64,000 nucleotides of DNA from Piper betle. Lineage: Eukaryota > Streptophyta > Magnoliopsida > Piperales > Piperaceae. The notes below the pieces were generated by a model, which ran no database searches, was not told the DNA's origin, and was given only the letters and a program-made list of their open reading frames with translations. The stretch's first letter is position 1; the number at the start of each line of letters is the position of its first letter. The position numbers and the translations under genes are program-made. Shown in pieces: positions 25,310 through 35,823 of the stretch. The DNA is taken from contig JAURVB010012609.1 in NCBI GenBank assembly GCA_033002965.1, positions 123,220 through 187,219 of the forward strand. The letters run 5' to 3'.

Positions 25310-25845
25310 GTAGTGATAGCCGCCCCATAAAAAGGTTACGGCCGGGGTGAGCGAGGCACAGCGATTCGTCCATCGCACTGGAGTGCAGTGATAGCCTCCC
25401 CATAAAAAGGCTACGGCTGGGGTGTGCAAGGCACTGGCACTGGAGTGCAGTGATAGCCGCCCCACAAAAAGGCTACGGCCGGGGTGTGTGAGGCACTGGC
25501 ACTAGAGTTGGCAGTGAGAGCTTCCCCACAAACGGGGCATAGCAATCACCTGAGTGCAGTGATAGCCTCCCCATAAAAAGGCTATGGCCGGGGTGTGCAA
25601 GGCACTGGCACCGGAGTGCAGTGATAGCCTCCCCATAAAAAGGCTACGGCCGGGGTGTGCGACGCACTGGCACTAAAATTGGTAGTAAGAGCTTCCCCAC
25701 AAATGGGGCGCAGCAATCACCTGAGTGCAGTGATAGCTACCCCACAAAAAGGCTACGGCCGGGGTGTGTGAGGCACTGGCACTGGAGACGGTAGTGGTAG
25801 CCTCTCCACAAAAGGGCTACGGCCGGGGTGTGCGGATCACAGCGG
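25310..25845 (+). repeat. hairpin-forming tandem array in the 5' LTR (46 and 62 bp units)
   Basis: Units contain GCAGTGATAGCCTCCCCA, then AAAAAGGCTACGG, then CCGGGGTGTG. Long units of about 62 bp start near 25383, 25445, 25554, 25616 and 25725. Shorter 46 bp units (GAGAGCTTCCCCACAAA) start near 25508 and 25679. Partial units flank both ends. TAGCC and GGCTA in each long unit are inverted repeats, and CCCC/GGGG also pair, so each unit can form a small stem-loop. Confidence 0.88.
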
Positions 25846-26229
25846 ATACCTCCTCCGCATTGTTTTGGAGTACAGCGGAATCGCTCCACCGCATATTAAA
25901 ATAAACTTAAGGAAATAGTGGAATGTACTTGTTTTGTTTTATCTATTATACTACTTAGTGTTGTAATCACTAACGCAGAATTGCCTCCGCAGGTGTGCAG
26001 ATACGAGATTAGGTGATTGACAACCAGAGCATGGAGCAAAATAAATATGAGGACTCCTTTCTTTTTTACTATTTGAGAAATAAGTGTGGCTACTGGGAAA
26101 CGGTCCAAGACTGTGGGATCTTTATATATGTTTTTGTTTACAAAAATGTTAGACATATTTGCTTAAATTTTGAGTAACACCTTGCCAGCTAGGCCCACAA
26201 TGTTGTGACAAATGGCGGGTCGTTACAGG

Positions 26230-26241
26230 TGGTATCAGAGC
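26230..26241 (+). other. primer-binding site (tRNA-iMet type) of the chromovirus
   Basis: TGGTATCAGAGC begins two bases after the 5' LTR end (ACA|GG|TGGTATC). This is the standard minus-strand primer site complementary to initiator-Met tRNA. Confidence 0.93.
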
Positions 26242-26409
26242 CAAGTTTCCCTAAAGCTCACATCTTATGACTCAAGTACCTTGTTGAAGAGTCCAATATT
26301 TATCTTTCTCCAATGGGGTATGTCATTAGGGAATTAGTGGACTCACTAACAAACCTAAGTAATCATTGGAAAAGGAAAAATTTTTTTTACATAACGGAAA
26401 AAATTTTAG

Positions 26410-29400
26410 ATGGCAGGCACCCGAAGGAAGTCGAGCCAAGCTGCGCAGTCGGACACGAACGTGGAGAGTGTGTTAGGCCAAATTTTGACGGCCATACAGG
26501 GACTAGTGCAGGCTTCAGATAATACAAGTTCTGTGATGCAGAACATAGCACAGCAATTACCGGGATTGGTAACAGGGAATGGAGCTCCAAATTCGGCTGC
26601 GGGTCCTAGAAACGTCCCAAATGGGGATCAGGGGAGCGCCCAAGAGCGGGTAGGAATAGCTGACCCGGGCGAGCGAGGAGAACTTCCAAACCCGGTGCCA
26701 CCGGTAGTCCGACAAGTGGTACTGCCAGATGGGGATGACAGTGATCGATACACTGTAGAGAAATTCCGGAAGAACGGAGCTGAGGTATTCATTGGAGGGA
26801 CTGATCCAATGAAGGCGGAGAGCTGGTTGGACATTACTGAAAAAGCATTTAGAGCTCTCTCTGTGCCTCATCGCCATCAAGTGAGGTTGGCGACATGCAT
26901 GCTTCAGGAGGAAGCATCCTATTGGTGGAAGTCCATGGAGAAGACTGCGTTCCATCAACGGGAGATTTCGTCCATTCCTTGGGCGGAATTTGTAACAGCT
27001 TTCAATGGACAATATTTTCCTGAGTCAGTTGTCCAGAAGAAAGCACTGGAATTTGCCACTCTAACTCAGAAGGATGATTCAGTCCGAGAGTATGCAAAAA
27101 ATTTCTTGCAATTGGAGAGATTTGCATCTGGGAGTCTGGCAACTGCTCGGGCCAGAGCAGACAAATTTTTCTGGGGGTTGAAGCCCGAATTGAGGAGTAG
27201 GGTTGCTACGGCACCAAGAGGCACTATAACCGAAGTGATTGAGGCAGCCACTACTCATGAGTTGGTGTACGACTATGTCCGTGCACAGAAACAGGGGAAG
27301 GCTACTATGCAACATAAGAATGCCAATCAGGGTAGTAGCAAAAACAGGTCTGCAGAACACCAGCAGCAGAACTATCAACGGAATGTCGATGGGAACCGCA
27401 AAAGGAAGTTTCAGGAGATTCCGTATCGACTATGTAAAAATTGCAACAAGATGCATTCAGGGCCATGCAGGGAGCCTCGTCGGTGCTATAACTGCGGAAG
27501 GATGGGACACCTGCAAAACGAGTGTCGTCAGCCCCTGAAGCAACAACAGGAGCAACCAGAAAAGGAGAAGACACCAGCTCCTAATCGCTACCCAGCACCT
27601 GCAAAACCAGCGGACAAGGGGAAGGCGAAACTTTTTGCAGTCGAAATCGAGGACGCTGAGAACGAGGACCACACAGTTAGAGGTAAAATTCTGATTCAAA
27701 GTGTTAGTGTGGATGTTTTATTTGACTCGGGGTGTACCCATTCGTTCCTATCATCCCGATTAGTTAAGAGTTTAGGACTCCAAACGTCTACATTACCTAA
27801 GACTTATAGGGTCACTACCGCAACGGGAGAAGGGGAGGTCACGACGTTAGGAGTGACTAACCTATCCTTGGATATACAAGGGAAACCCTATGTATGGAAT
27901 TTCATTGTCTATGGGATAATAGGCTTTGATGTACTGTTGGGAATGGACTGGTTGTCTGCACACCAGGCTTTTCTCGACTGTAAAGGGAGGAGAGTGTTGA
28001 CTAAACCTTGTAATTGTGAGATGGGGGTCATTTTCCAAGGGTCATGGAATGATCCATCCTCTTGTATTGTGTCGGTTAGTGAGGCAACTGAGTGGTTTGG
28101 TGAGGGTTGTAAAGTTTTTTCGGCAACTCTAGAGGAGTCTGAGTCCAAACCCAAAGAGTTGTCCATGATTCCGGTGGTAGCAGAATTTCCGGACGTATTT
28201 CCAGGTGAACTACCAGGGTTACCTCCTAAGCGGGCAGTGGAGTTTGTCATTGACCTAGCACCTGGAGTATCACCAATTTCTAAAGCACCATACCGCATGG
28301 CTCCAGTGGAACTTAAGGAGTTAAAGAGTCAATTAGAAGAGCTATTGTGGGCAGGCTTCATCCGACCAAGTACTTCACCCTGGGGAGCCCCTGTTCTTTT
28401 CGTAAAGAAGAAGGATGGCTCACTTCGATTGTGTATTGACTATCGCCAGCTAAATCAAGTGACAGTCAAGAATCGGTACCCCTTACCGAGGATTGATGAT
28501 TTATTTGATCAGTTGAAAACAGCCGGAATATTTTCAAAAATAGACTTGCGGTCCGGATATCATCAACTGCGGGTGAAGGAATCTGACATACAGAAAACGG
28601 CTTTCCGAACTCGATATGGACATTATGAGTTTCTGGTTATGCCTTTTGGTCTGACAAATGCACCAGCGGCCTTTATGTCACTTATGAACACGGTGTTCCA
28701 CGAATACTTGGATAAGTTTATTATTGTGTTTGTGGATGACATTCTGGTCTATTCAAATAATGAGGAGGACCATGGGAAACACTTGTCCATTGCTCTTCAA
28801 GTTTTGAGGGAGAATCAATTGTTCGCCAAGTTATCAAAGTGTGACTTCTGGTTGGAGGAGGTGAAATTCCTAGGACATGTTGTCTCAAAGGCGGGAGTCG
28901 CAGTGGATCCATCAAAAGTGAGAGCAGTTACTGATTGGCCACAACCCAAGTCAGTCACAGATATCCGAAGTTTCCTTGGACTAGCAGGTTACTATCGGAA
29001 GTTCATTAAAGATTTCTCCTTGGTGGCATCGCCAATGACTAAGCTTACACGCAAGGGAGTCAAGTTCGAATGGAGTAACAAGTGTGAGGAGAGTTTCCAA
29101 TCTTTGAAGAAGAGTTTAACTACTGCACCAGTTTTGACTATACCAAATGGCAATGAAGGATTCGTGGTCTTCAGTGATGCATCTCTAGTGGGGTTAGGAT
29201 GTGTCCTTATGCAAGATGGTAAGGTGGTGGCTTATGCCTCTCGCCAATTGAAGATTCACGAGCAAAATTATGCAACCCATGACTTGGAACTGGCAGCAGT
29301 TGTGTTTGCTCTAAAAATTTGGAGACATTATTTGTACGGAGCTCAGTTCGAGGTTTTCACCGACCACCAAAGTTTGAAGTATATCTTCACCCAGAATGAC

Positions 29401-31047
29401 CTTAACCTTCGACAGAGGCGGTGGATAGAATACTTGAAGGACTATGATTTCCAAATTTTATACCATCCGGGAAAAGCGAACGTTGTAGCCGACGCGTTAA
29501 GTCGGAAGGGCAAGGTGGACAAGGGTCAACAGCTAGCTAGACTTTGGGCTATGTCAGCTGAGGTGGTAGCTATTAACCCGATGGAACGAATGACAGGACT
29601 ACTGGCGAACCTGGTTATCTCTAATGAGTTGGTGGACCGAGTTAAGCTAACACAAATGGAAGATGAGAAGCTGAATGAAATGTTGGACAAAACTCCCAAC
29701 ATGGTAGTAGATTCCAACAGTGTAATCAGATTTAGAGGGAGGTTGTGTGTACCCAACAATGATGCATTAAAGCGAGATATCCTGGAGGAAGCTCATCGTT
29801 CAAGGTTCTCAATACACCCTGGTGTTACAAAGATGTACCAGGACTTAAAACGAACCTACTGGTGGAATGGGATGAAGAGGGATGTGGTGGATTTTGTTTC
29901 CAAGTGTCAGACGTGCCAATTGATCAAAGCCCAACATCAACTACCCGGTGGATTATTACAACCTTTAGAGATACCTACCTGGAAATGGGAGCATGTCACA
30001 TGTGATTTTATTACTAAACTCCCAAGGACTTTGAAGAGACATGACTCTATATGGGTAGTTGTGGACCGTTTGACTAAGGCAGCTCACTTTATCCCCACAA
30101 AATCAACTAGGACAACGGAATACTTAGCAGAACTGTACATAAATAACATTGTCAGGCTGCATGGAATTCCAAAGGAGATAGTCTCTGACAGAGATCCCCT
30201 ATTCACGTCACATTTTTGGGAAGTTTTCCAAAAAGCTATGGGGACCCAAATCAAGTTAAGTACAACATATCACCCCCAAACTGATGGTCAGAGTGAGAGG
30301 ACCAATCAAACCTTGGAGGATTTGTTGAGAGCTTGCATCCTCGACTGGGGAGGAGATTGGGAGAAACACTTAGCCTTGGCTGAATTCACCTATAATAACT
30401 CTTACCAAGCCAGTATAGGAATGGCACCGTTTGAAGCTTTATACGGTAGGCCTTGTCGATCTCCATCATGCTGGTTGGAGTCTACAGAGATGGTTATAGT
30501 CGGGCCAGAGATGGTGAGAGAAGCAGCTGAAAAGGTGCAACTCATCCAGCAAAGGCTTAAGGCAGCTCAGGATCGGCAGAAAAGTTATGCTGACACTCGA
30601 AGGAAGGACTTAGAATTCCAAGTTGGGGAGTTCGTCTACCTTAAGACCTCACCTAAGAAGGGAGTGATCAGATTTAGAACATCAGGGAAGTTGAAGCCAA
30701 GATTCATAGGACCATTTCCAATTCTGGATCGAATCGGAAGTTGTGCATATAGATTAGCATTACCACCAAGCCTTGATGGTGTACACAATGTGTTTCATGT
30801 GTCAATGCTAAAGAAATATGTACGAGATGAGAATCACATTATCACAAATTTTGTAGATTTAGAGCTGCAATCGGATTTAACCTACGAGGAAAAACCGATT
30901 CGCATCTTGGCAAGGGAAACAAAGACACTCCGTAACAAGGAGATCCCTTTGGTAAAGGTATTATGGAGAAATCAGGGATCAGAAGAAGCTACATGGGAGA
31001 CTGAACAGGAAATGGCCAGAAAATATCCTAGCCTGTTTGTAGCATAA
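26410..31047 (+). CDS. gag-pol polyprotein of an intact chromovirus (1545 codons)
   Basis: One open frame covers the whole element interior, with no stop or frameshift. Domains in order: Retrotrans_gag capsid region (about residues 130-240); CCHC zinc knuckle C359-C362-H367-C372, preceded by a CKNC...HSGPC half-knuckle; aspartic protease (D439-S-G); reverse transcriptase (about 620-800) with FVDD at 774-777; RNase H with D923, E960 and D985; integrase with an H2C2 zinc domain (about 1127-1170) and catalytic D1199, D1260 and E1296 (35 residues between the last two); C-terminal chromodomain (about 1490-1540, [15 protein letters not shown]). Gag and pol are fused in one frame, common in plant chromoviruses. 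The first ATG after the leader was taken as start. It makes virus-like particles, copies the RNA and integrates it; the chromodomain is thought to guide integration to chromatin. All catalytic residues checked are present. Confidence 0.95.
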   Translation: MAGTRRKSSQAAQSDTNVESVLGQILTAIQGLVQASDNTSSVMQNIAQQLPGLVTGNGAPNSAAGPRNVPNGDQGSAQERVGIADPGERGELPNPVPPVVRQVVLPDGDDSDRYTVEKFRKNGAEVFIGGTDPMKAESWLDITEKAFRALSVPHRHQVRLATCMLQEEASYWWKSMEKTAFHQREISSIPWAEFVTAFNGQYFPESVVQKKALEFATLTQKDDSVREYAKNFLQLERFASGSLATARARADKFFWGLKPELRSRVATAPRGTITEVIEAATTHELVYDYVRAQKQGKATMQHKNANQGSSKNRSAEHQQQNYQRNVDGNRKRKFQEIPYRLCKNCNKMHSGPCREPRRCYNCGRMGHLQNECRQPLKQQQEQPEKEKTPAPNRYPAPAKPADKGKAKLFAVEIEDAENEDHTVRGKILIQSVSVDVLFDSGCTHSFLSSRLVKSLGLQTSTLPKTYRVTTATGEGEVTTLGVTNLSLDIQGKPYVWNFIVYGIIGFDVLLGMDWLSAHQAFLDCKGRRVLTKPCNCEMGVIFQGSWNDPSSCIVSVSEATEWFGEGCKVFSATLEESESKPKELSMIPVVAEFPDVFPGELPGLPPKRAVEFVIDLAPGVSPISKAPYRMAPVELKELKSQLEELLWAGFIRPSTSPWGAPVLFVKKKDGSLRLCIDYRQLNQVTVKNRYPLPRIDDLFDQLKTAGIFSKIDLRSGYHQLRVKESDIQKTAFRTRYGHYEFLVMPFGLTNAPAAFMSLMNTVFHEYLDKFIIVFVDDILVYSNNEEDHGKHLSIALQVLRENQLFAKLSKCDFWLEEVKFLGHVVSKAGVAVDPSKVRAVTDWPQPKSVTDIRSFLGLAGYYRKFIKDFSLVASPMTKLTRKGVKFEWSNKCEESFQSLKKSLTTAPVLTIPNGNEGFVVFSDASLVGLGCVLMQDGKVVAYASRQLKIHEQNYATHDLELAAVVFALKIWRHYLYGAQFEVFTDHQSLKYIFTQNDLNLRQRRWIEYLKDYDFQILYHPGKANVVADALSRKGKVDKGQQLARLWAMSAEVVAINPMERMTGLLANLVISNELVDRVKLTQMEDEKLNEMLDKTPNMVVDSNSVIRFRGRLCVPNNDALKRDILEEAHRSRFSIHPGVTKMYQDLKRTYWWNGMKRDVVDFVSKCQTCQLIKAQHQLPGGLLQPLEIPTWKWEHVTCDFITKLPRTLKRHDSIWVVVDRLTKAAHFIPTKSTRTTEYLAELYINNIVRLHGIPKEIVSDRDPLFTSHFWEVFQKAMGTQIKLSTTYHPQTDGQSERTNQTLEDLLRACILDWGGDWEKHLALAEFTYNNSYQASIGMAPFEALYGRPCRSPSCWLESTEMVIVGPEMVREAAEKVQLIQQRLKAAQDRQKSYADTRRKDLEFQVGEFVYLKTSPKKGVIRFRTSGKLKPRFIGPFPILDRIGSCAYRLALPPSLDGVHNVFHVSMLKKYVRDENHIITNFVDLELQSDLTYEEKPIRILARETKTLRNKEIPLVKVLWRNQGSEEATWETEQEMARKYPSLFVA

Positions 31048-31145
31048 GTCCGTGTAATTGTTGTAACATGAACTTATACCGGAGATGTACTTAGTCATGA
31101 ACATCCTATTTATGCTATGATATTTCGGGGACGAAATAATTCTAA

Positions 31146-31158
31146 GTTGGGGAGATTG
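31146..31158 (+). other. polypurine tract of the chromovirus
   Basis: GTTGGGGAGATTG lies just before the 3' LTR start TGAAGACCCGG. Upstream is TTTCGGGGACGAAAT, the usual phrase before the 3' LTR in this group. Confidence 0.75.
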
Positions 31159-33859
31159 TGAAGACCCGGAAAAAATAATAATAATAAAATAATAAATATA
31201 TATATATAATAATAATAATAATAACGTTTGATGCGGGGGAATCGAACGTAGGGAAAAAATTTCGTTAGCTGGTTAGGTATGAATTACCCGGTTAATTGAG
31301 AAGTAATTTCTAACCGGACGATTCTACTTGAATCGGTCAAGTCGAGCACATTATTTATCCATTTAACCCTTTTAAGTGGATCATGCCATGTACCCGTTTA
31401 AGAGGTTAAGTGAAATGGTTAAGTGAACCGTATTGATTACCCAATTACCCGATTAAAGGAATTGCGGTGAAAGGGTGTTTCCACAAACCCTAGCCGTCAT
31501 TTCATTCTTTATAAAAGGAGAAGGGGAGGGCGTCTTCTACATCTTTCTCCTCCTTGGACAGATGCTGGCTTTCCTCCTTCGCTCGGGTAATTCCTTTTCC
31601 TTTCTTTTTCTTTTGTTGCATGCATACACATGTTGCATAAATCATAAACATGTTAAACATAAGAATCAAATGAGAAATCAACAAGGGAAGAAGAAAACCA
31701 GGAGGATGTCCTGCTGTTTTAGCAGCAGCAACAACACCATCCTCCATCCTTGTGAGTAGGGTTGACGTGCTAGAAGTAGGGAGTGTTCCCAGCGGTGCTG
31801 CTGACCGGACGGAGTCGCCTTGGGTGGCCGAGTCAGACCGGCGGGGAGAGATGTAAATCAGGAAGTGTTGGGAGACCAGGTTGGTGTTGATTGGGTGGTG
31901 TTGCTGGCCAGACGTGGATCCGCCATGGAAAGGGCAGACTGGTCGTCACATGGGGTGGTGCTGGTCGTCACCTTGACTGGGGCAGGACATGGTCGCCATG
32001 GCTGCTGGTCGGCCACCATGAATGGTGAAATTAAGGTCCCCATGTAGGGCGTAGTCCGAGTTCCATGAGACAGCAGCGGATAAAGGTTGGATCTTTGGTG
32101 TTTTTCCAATCAGATTAGTGGGGTAGATAGAAGATGGGGTCTGAGATTGGGTGGAAGGAAAAGAAGACGGGCTGGTCGGGTGCTGTTTATGTGGCTGACT
32201 AGAATAGTCGCCATGGGTCTGGTCGGGGTTGCTGTTTGGGTGGCCAGGATGGGGTCACCAAGGACTGGTTGAGGGTTGCCATGTGGTGGCCAATTTGGTG
32301 ACGCCATAGCAGCAATTGGAGGTCGCCACATTACTGGTTAGTCGCCATGCATGGTAAAAATACCGGCTTTTGCTGGTTGATTACAATAAAGCTGGGAGCT
32401 TTGGGGTCGTTAAATGAATTGTTAAAGTGGGATGGCAACTAGGTCAATATAGGAGAACTCGATGCAGTTGAGTTAGAATATAAGGTAAATACAAAAGACT
32501 AAAGTATGGGATATGTAAATAATTGAATTATCAATTAGATAATGGGGATTTGGATGGGGATAATTAATAATTAATTATCATTAGAATTGCTGAAAATTTA
32601 ATAAGAAATAAAGACTAACATGAACTAATTACATCATTTAAAATTGATAGTATATTAGTCATGTAGTTGCATGTAGGTTCATGCAAAATAAAATTATACT
32701 AATGTATAATTTTATGCCCTTATTTAGATTAGGGTTAATGGTTCATAGTCAGACAAAATCACAAGTCAGGTTCGTATAATAGGTAGAACGTCGTATTTTC
32801 CTTATTGGTAGCCTTGGTCGGCCTGAGCCTAGATTCGACCACCATGCACTGAGTGCAATCGGGGTCAAAGAATTGACTCAGTCCGACACTGGGTAGTATT
32901 ATGTGCGTAAATTGTGTAATGCATCGACATTGTTTTGGAGTAGTGATAGCCGCCCCATAAAAAGGCTACGGCCGGGGTGAGCAAGGCACAGTGATTCCTC
33001 CATCGCACAGGAGTGCAGTGATAGCCTCCCCATAAAAAGGCTACGGCTGGGGTGTGCAAGGCACTGGCACTGGAGTGCAGTGATAGCCTCCCCATAAAAA
33101 GGCTACGAGTCGGGGTGTGTGAGGCATTGGCACTAGAGTTGGCAGTGAGAGCTTCCCCACAAACGGGGCATAGCAATCACCTGAGTGCAGTGATAGCCTC
33201 CCCATAAAAAGGCTATGGCGGGGGTGTGCAAGGCACTGGCACCGGAGTGCAGTGATAGCCTCCCCATAAAAAGGCTACGGCCGGGGTGTGCGAGGCACTG
33301 GCACTAAAATTGGTAGTGAGAGCTTCCCCACAAACGAGGCACAGCAATCACCTGAGTGCAGTGGTAGCTACCCCACAAAAAGGCTACGGCCGGGGTGTGT
33401 GAGGCACTGGCACTGGAGACGATAGTGGTAGCCTCCCCACAAAAGGGCTACCGCCGGGGTGTGCGGATCACAGCAGATACCTCCTTCGCATTGTTTTGGA
33501 GTACAGCGGAATCGCTCCACCGCATATTAAAATAAACTTAAGGAAATAGTGGAATGTGCTTGTTTTGTTTTATCTATTATACTACTTAGTGTTGTAATCA
33601 CTAACGCGGAATTGCCTCCGCAGGTGTGCAGATACGAGATTAGGTGATTGACAACCAGAGCATGGAGCAAAATAAATATGAGGACTCCTTTCTTTTGTTA
33701 CTATTTGAGAAATAAGTGCGGCTACTGGGAAACGGTCCAAGACTGTGGGATCTTTATATATGTTTTTGTTTACAAAAATGTTAGACATATTTGCTTAAAT
33801 TTTGAGTAACACCTTGTCAGCTAGGCCCACAATGTTGTGACGAATGGTGGGTCGTTACA
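31159..33859 (+). repeat. 3' LTR of the chromovirus (2701 bp)
   Basis: Starts TGAAGACCCGG and ends GGGTCGTTACA, both canonical, followed by the target copy CTATC. It aligns throughout with the 5' LTR and includes the same TATA box (31510-31516) and hairpin array. Confidence 0.94.
32935..33460 (+). repeat. hairpin-forming tandem array in the 3' LTR
   Basis: Same unit order as in the 5' LTR array, with scattered changes (for example GGCTACGAGTCGG near 33102). Unit number and order appear conserved between the two LTRs, so the array predates this insertion. Confidence 0.88.
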
Positions 33860-33935
33860 CTATCGGTACAGCTTGGAGCAGCTTCAGCACACATGTAACT
33901 TGTAACTTATCTACCATCTTAATCAACCAGGGGTT

Positions 33936-33948
33936 GGCTCTGATACCA
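33936..33948 (-). other. primer-binding site (tRNA-iMet type) of the inner family-B element
   Basis: The - strand reads TGGTATCAGAGCC four bases after the LTR end GTGTTACA. The stretch 33860-33952 is leader of the family-B element, on the far side of the chromovirus insertion. Confidence 0.9.
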
Positions 33949-34307
33949 CTATTGTAACACCCCGTTTCGGCTCACCCTTGAACCGACCCGAAAATGTCAC
34001 TGGCGACCGAACCGTTTGCTAATCTACTGTGTTCGGTTAAGCCGACCCGGATCTGCCCTCGGTGTCTTAAGATGGGGATGCAACCATGAGATGCATGAAT
34101 GGGAACAATTGGGTTCTAATGGAGTCCTACATGCATGTGATGATATGCAAGCAAAACAAAAAAAAACAATAAATGAGAAACCAAAAATATATATATACTA
34201 CTACCTAAAAACGGAAAGAGTTTCCCTTAAAAGTGCAATAAGGGCCAACCTGTCCACAACAAAGGTATATAAATATTTTATCAAAATACAACAAAACATA
34301 ACAATCT

Positions 34308-35823
34308 ACCGTGGCATTGCATTATTATCTCATTTGTTTTCATCTAAGCTGAGGCTGAACTCAAGGTTCCCTACTCATTCACATCTATCCGTTCATTTTA
34401 TAACAGGCAATTCATCCAAACAAACACATCCAAATTATCATTCACATAGCATTAACACATCATCATTATACATTACACGTGGCAGGTACATGTGTGCGCG
34501 ATTCTGTGCTGCTCCTCTGTAGTCCCGACAGCTTTCATCGTTCGCATTCCTCACCTACATATATATAGAGAAAAACCATTAGTAATGAGTGTTACCAGCC
34601 CGGAAAATAACTAATATCAATCTAGTACAGGAGAGCAAACTCTCTTGTTGAATGAAAACCATATACTTCCTCAAGAACTCTCATCAGGGCACATATGGGA
34701 GCCGTCGCCACCGGGTCGACAGCGTCCCCCTTTCTTTCTCATTCTCATACCTTGGTCATTTCTCTATTGCTTCTCGCATCAAATCTCATTCCTTTCCGCC
34801 CTCTCCACCTTCCATATTATTCCTGGCCTTGAGTACGAAGGCCGAGCACTCTTAGGCAGTCGCCTTTAGTACCCTTTGAAACCACAAGTCTAGACATGCG
34901 CTGCATTGCAGTACCCGTGAACCTCCACACTTCTCCGGGTTTGAGGAACTCAAAGGTGGAGTTGTGTAACGACCCGGCCCAAAGTGCAACGTAATGGGCC
35001 AAGTCATTTCTTTAAAATGTGTACCCCCGAAAGTTAAAGATCTATAGTCCATTCGCACTTATAAACAGGATCTTTTTCCCAGTAGGTATTAGATGTGGGA
35101 CTAAGTTGAGGGATTTCACAATCCACCCACCTTAGGGAATTTCGTCCCTAAAATGCCTATTCTTGGCACCGTGGCATTGCATTATTATCTCATTTGTTTT
35201 CATCTAAGCCGAGGCTGAACTCAAGGCTCCCTACTCATTCACATCTATCCGTTCATTTTATAACAGGCAATTCATCCAAACAAACACATCCAAATTATCA
35301 TTCACATAGCATTAACACATCATCATTATACATTACACGTGGCAGGTACATGTGTGCGCGATTCTGTGCTGCTCCTCTGTAGTCACGACAGCTTTCATCG
35401 TTCGCATTCCTCACCTACATATATATAGAGAAAACCATTAGTAATGAGTATTACCAGCCCGGAATATAACTAATATCAATCTAGTACAGGAGAGCAAACT
35501 CTCTTGTTGAATGAAAACCATATACTTCCTCAAGAACTCTCATCAGGGCACATATGGGAGCCGTCGCCACCGGGTCGACAGCGTCCCCCTTTCTTTCTCA
35601 TTCTCATACCTTGGTCATTTCTCTATTGCTTCTCGCATCAAATCTCATTCCTTTCCGCCCTCTCCACCTTCCATATTATTCCTGGCCTTGAGTACGAAGG
35701 CCGAGCACTCTTAGGCAGTCGCCTTTAGTACCCTTTGAAACCACAAGTCTAGACATGCGCTGCATTGCAGTACCCGTGAACCTCCACACTTCTCCGGGTT
35801 TGAGGAACTCAAAGGTGGAGTTG
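34308..35823. repeat. 657 bp direct duplication flanking a 203 bp retroelement fragment
   Basis: 34308-34964 and 35168-35823 are almost identical: I count about six differences in the first half of the alignment and see none in the second half. Both begin ACCGTGGCATTGC and end AAGGTGGAGTTG. They share variants absent from the partner LTR (CGTGGCAGGTAC against CGCAGCAGGACC), so the duplication arose after this element inserted. Confidence 0.88.
34965..35167 (-). mobile_element. short-LTR retroelement fragment (LTR plus polypurine tract) at the duplication junction
   Basis: 34965-35120 reads TGTAACGACCCGG...GGGATTTCACA on the + strand, a 156 bp LTR. The next 47 bp, on the - strand, give GGGACGAAATTCCCTAAGG and GTGGGTGGAT, a polypurine-type 3' end. 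The LTR terminus lies exactly at the junction with the first duplicate. The same short LTR occurs at 39619-39770, 42875-43020 and 43176-43328. Confidence 0.8.

Larger units (their letters stand above)
23530..26227 (+). repeat. 5' LTR of the chromovirus (~2.7 kb)
   Basis: Aligns end to end with 31159-33859. It starts AAAGACCCAG (TGAAGACCCGG in the 3' copy) and ends GGGTCGTTACA at 26227, two bases before the primer site. It contains a TATA box near 23882 and a hairpin repeat array at 25310-25845. Short open frames within it (for example the one at 24191-24391) recur in both LTRs, but none resembles a known protein. Confidence 0.93.
23530..33859 (+). mobile_element. apparently intact chromovirus (Ty3/gypsy, Tekay/Del-like), target duplication CTAT(C)
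   Basis: 5' LTR, Met-tRNA primer site, one uninterrupted gag-pol frame with chromodomain, polypurine tract and 3' LTR are all present. The host flanks are CTAT before 23530 and CTATC after 33859. Excising the element restores CTGTCTATCGGTACAG, which lies in the leader of the inner family-B element and corresponds to the leader at about 16130 of the outer copy. The two LTRs differ at about 20 places in their first 1.3 kb (counted by eye), so insertion is fairly recent. The 5' LTR has lost its canonical first TG. Because a new copy takes U3 from the 3' LTR, this loss need not prevent transposition. Confidence 0.93.

Noticed and set aside
25310..25845. Regularly spaced repeats that could suggest a CRISPR array
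   Set aside because: The units are contiguous tandem repeats without unique spacers, lie inside both LTRs of a plant retrotransposon, and have no cas genes nearby.
26557..29759. Frames antisense to or overlapping the chromovirus polyprotein
   Set aside because: They are shadows of the 1545-codon frame and have no recognisable domain.
33936..33948. tRNA-like match (GGCTCTGATACCA)
   Set aside because: It is the reverse complement of a Met-tRNA primer-binding site at an LTR border; no tRNA cloverleaf surrounds it. The same holds at 16209-16220 and 26230-26241.
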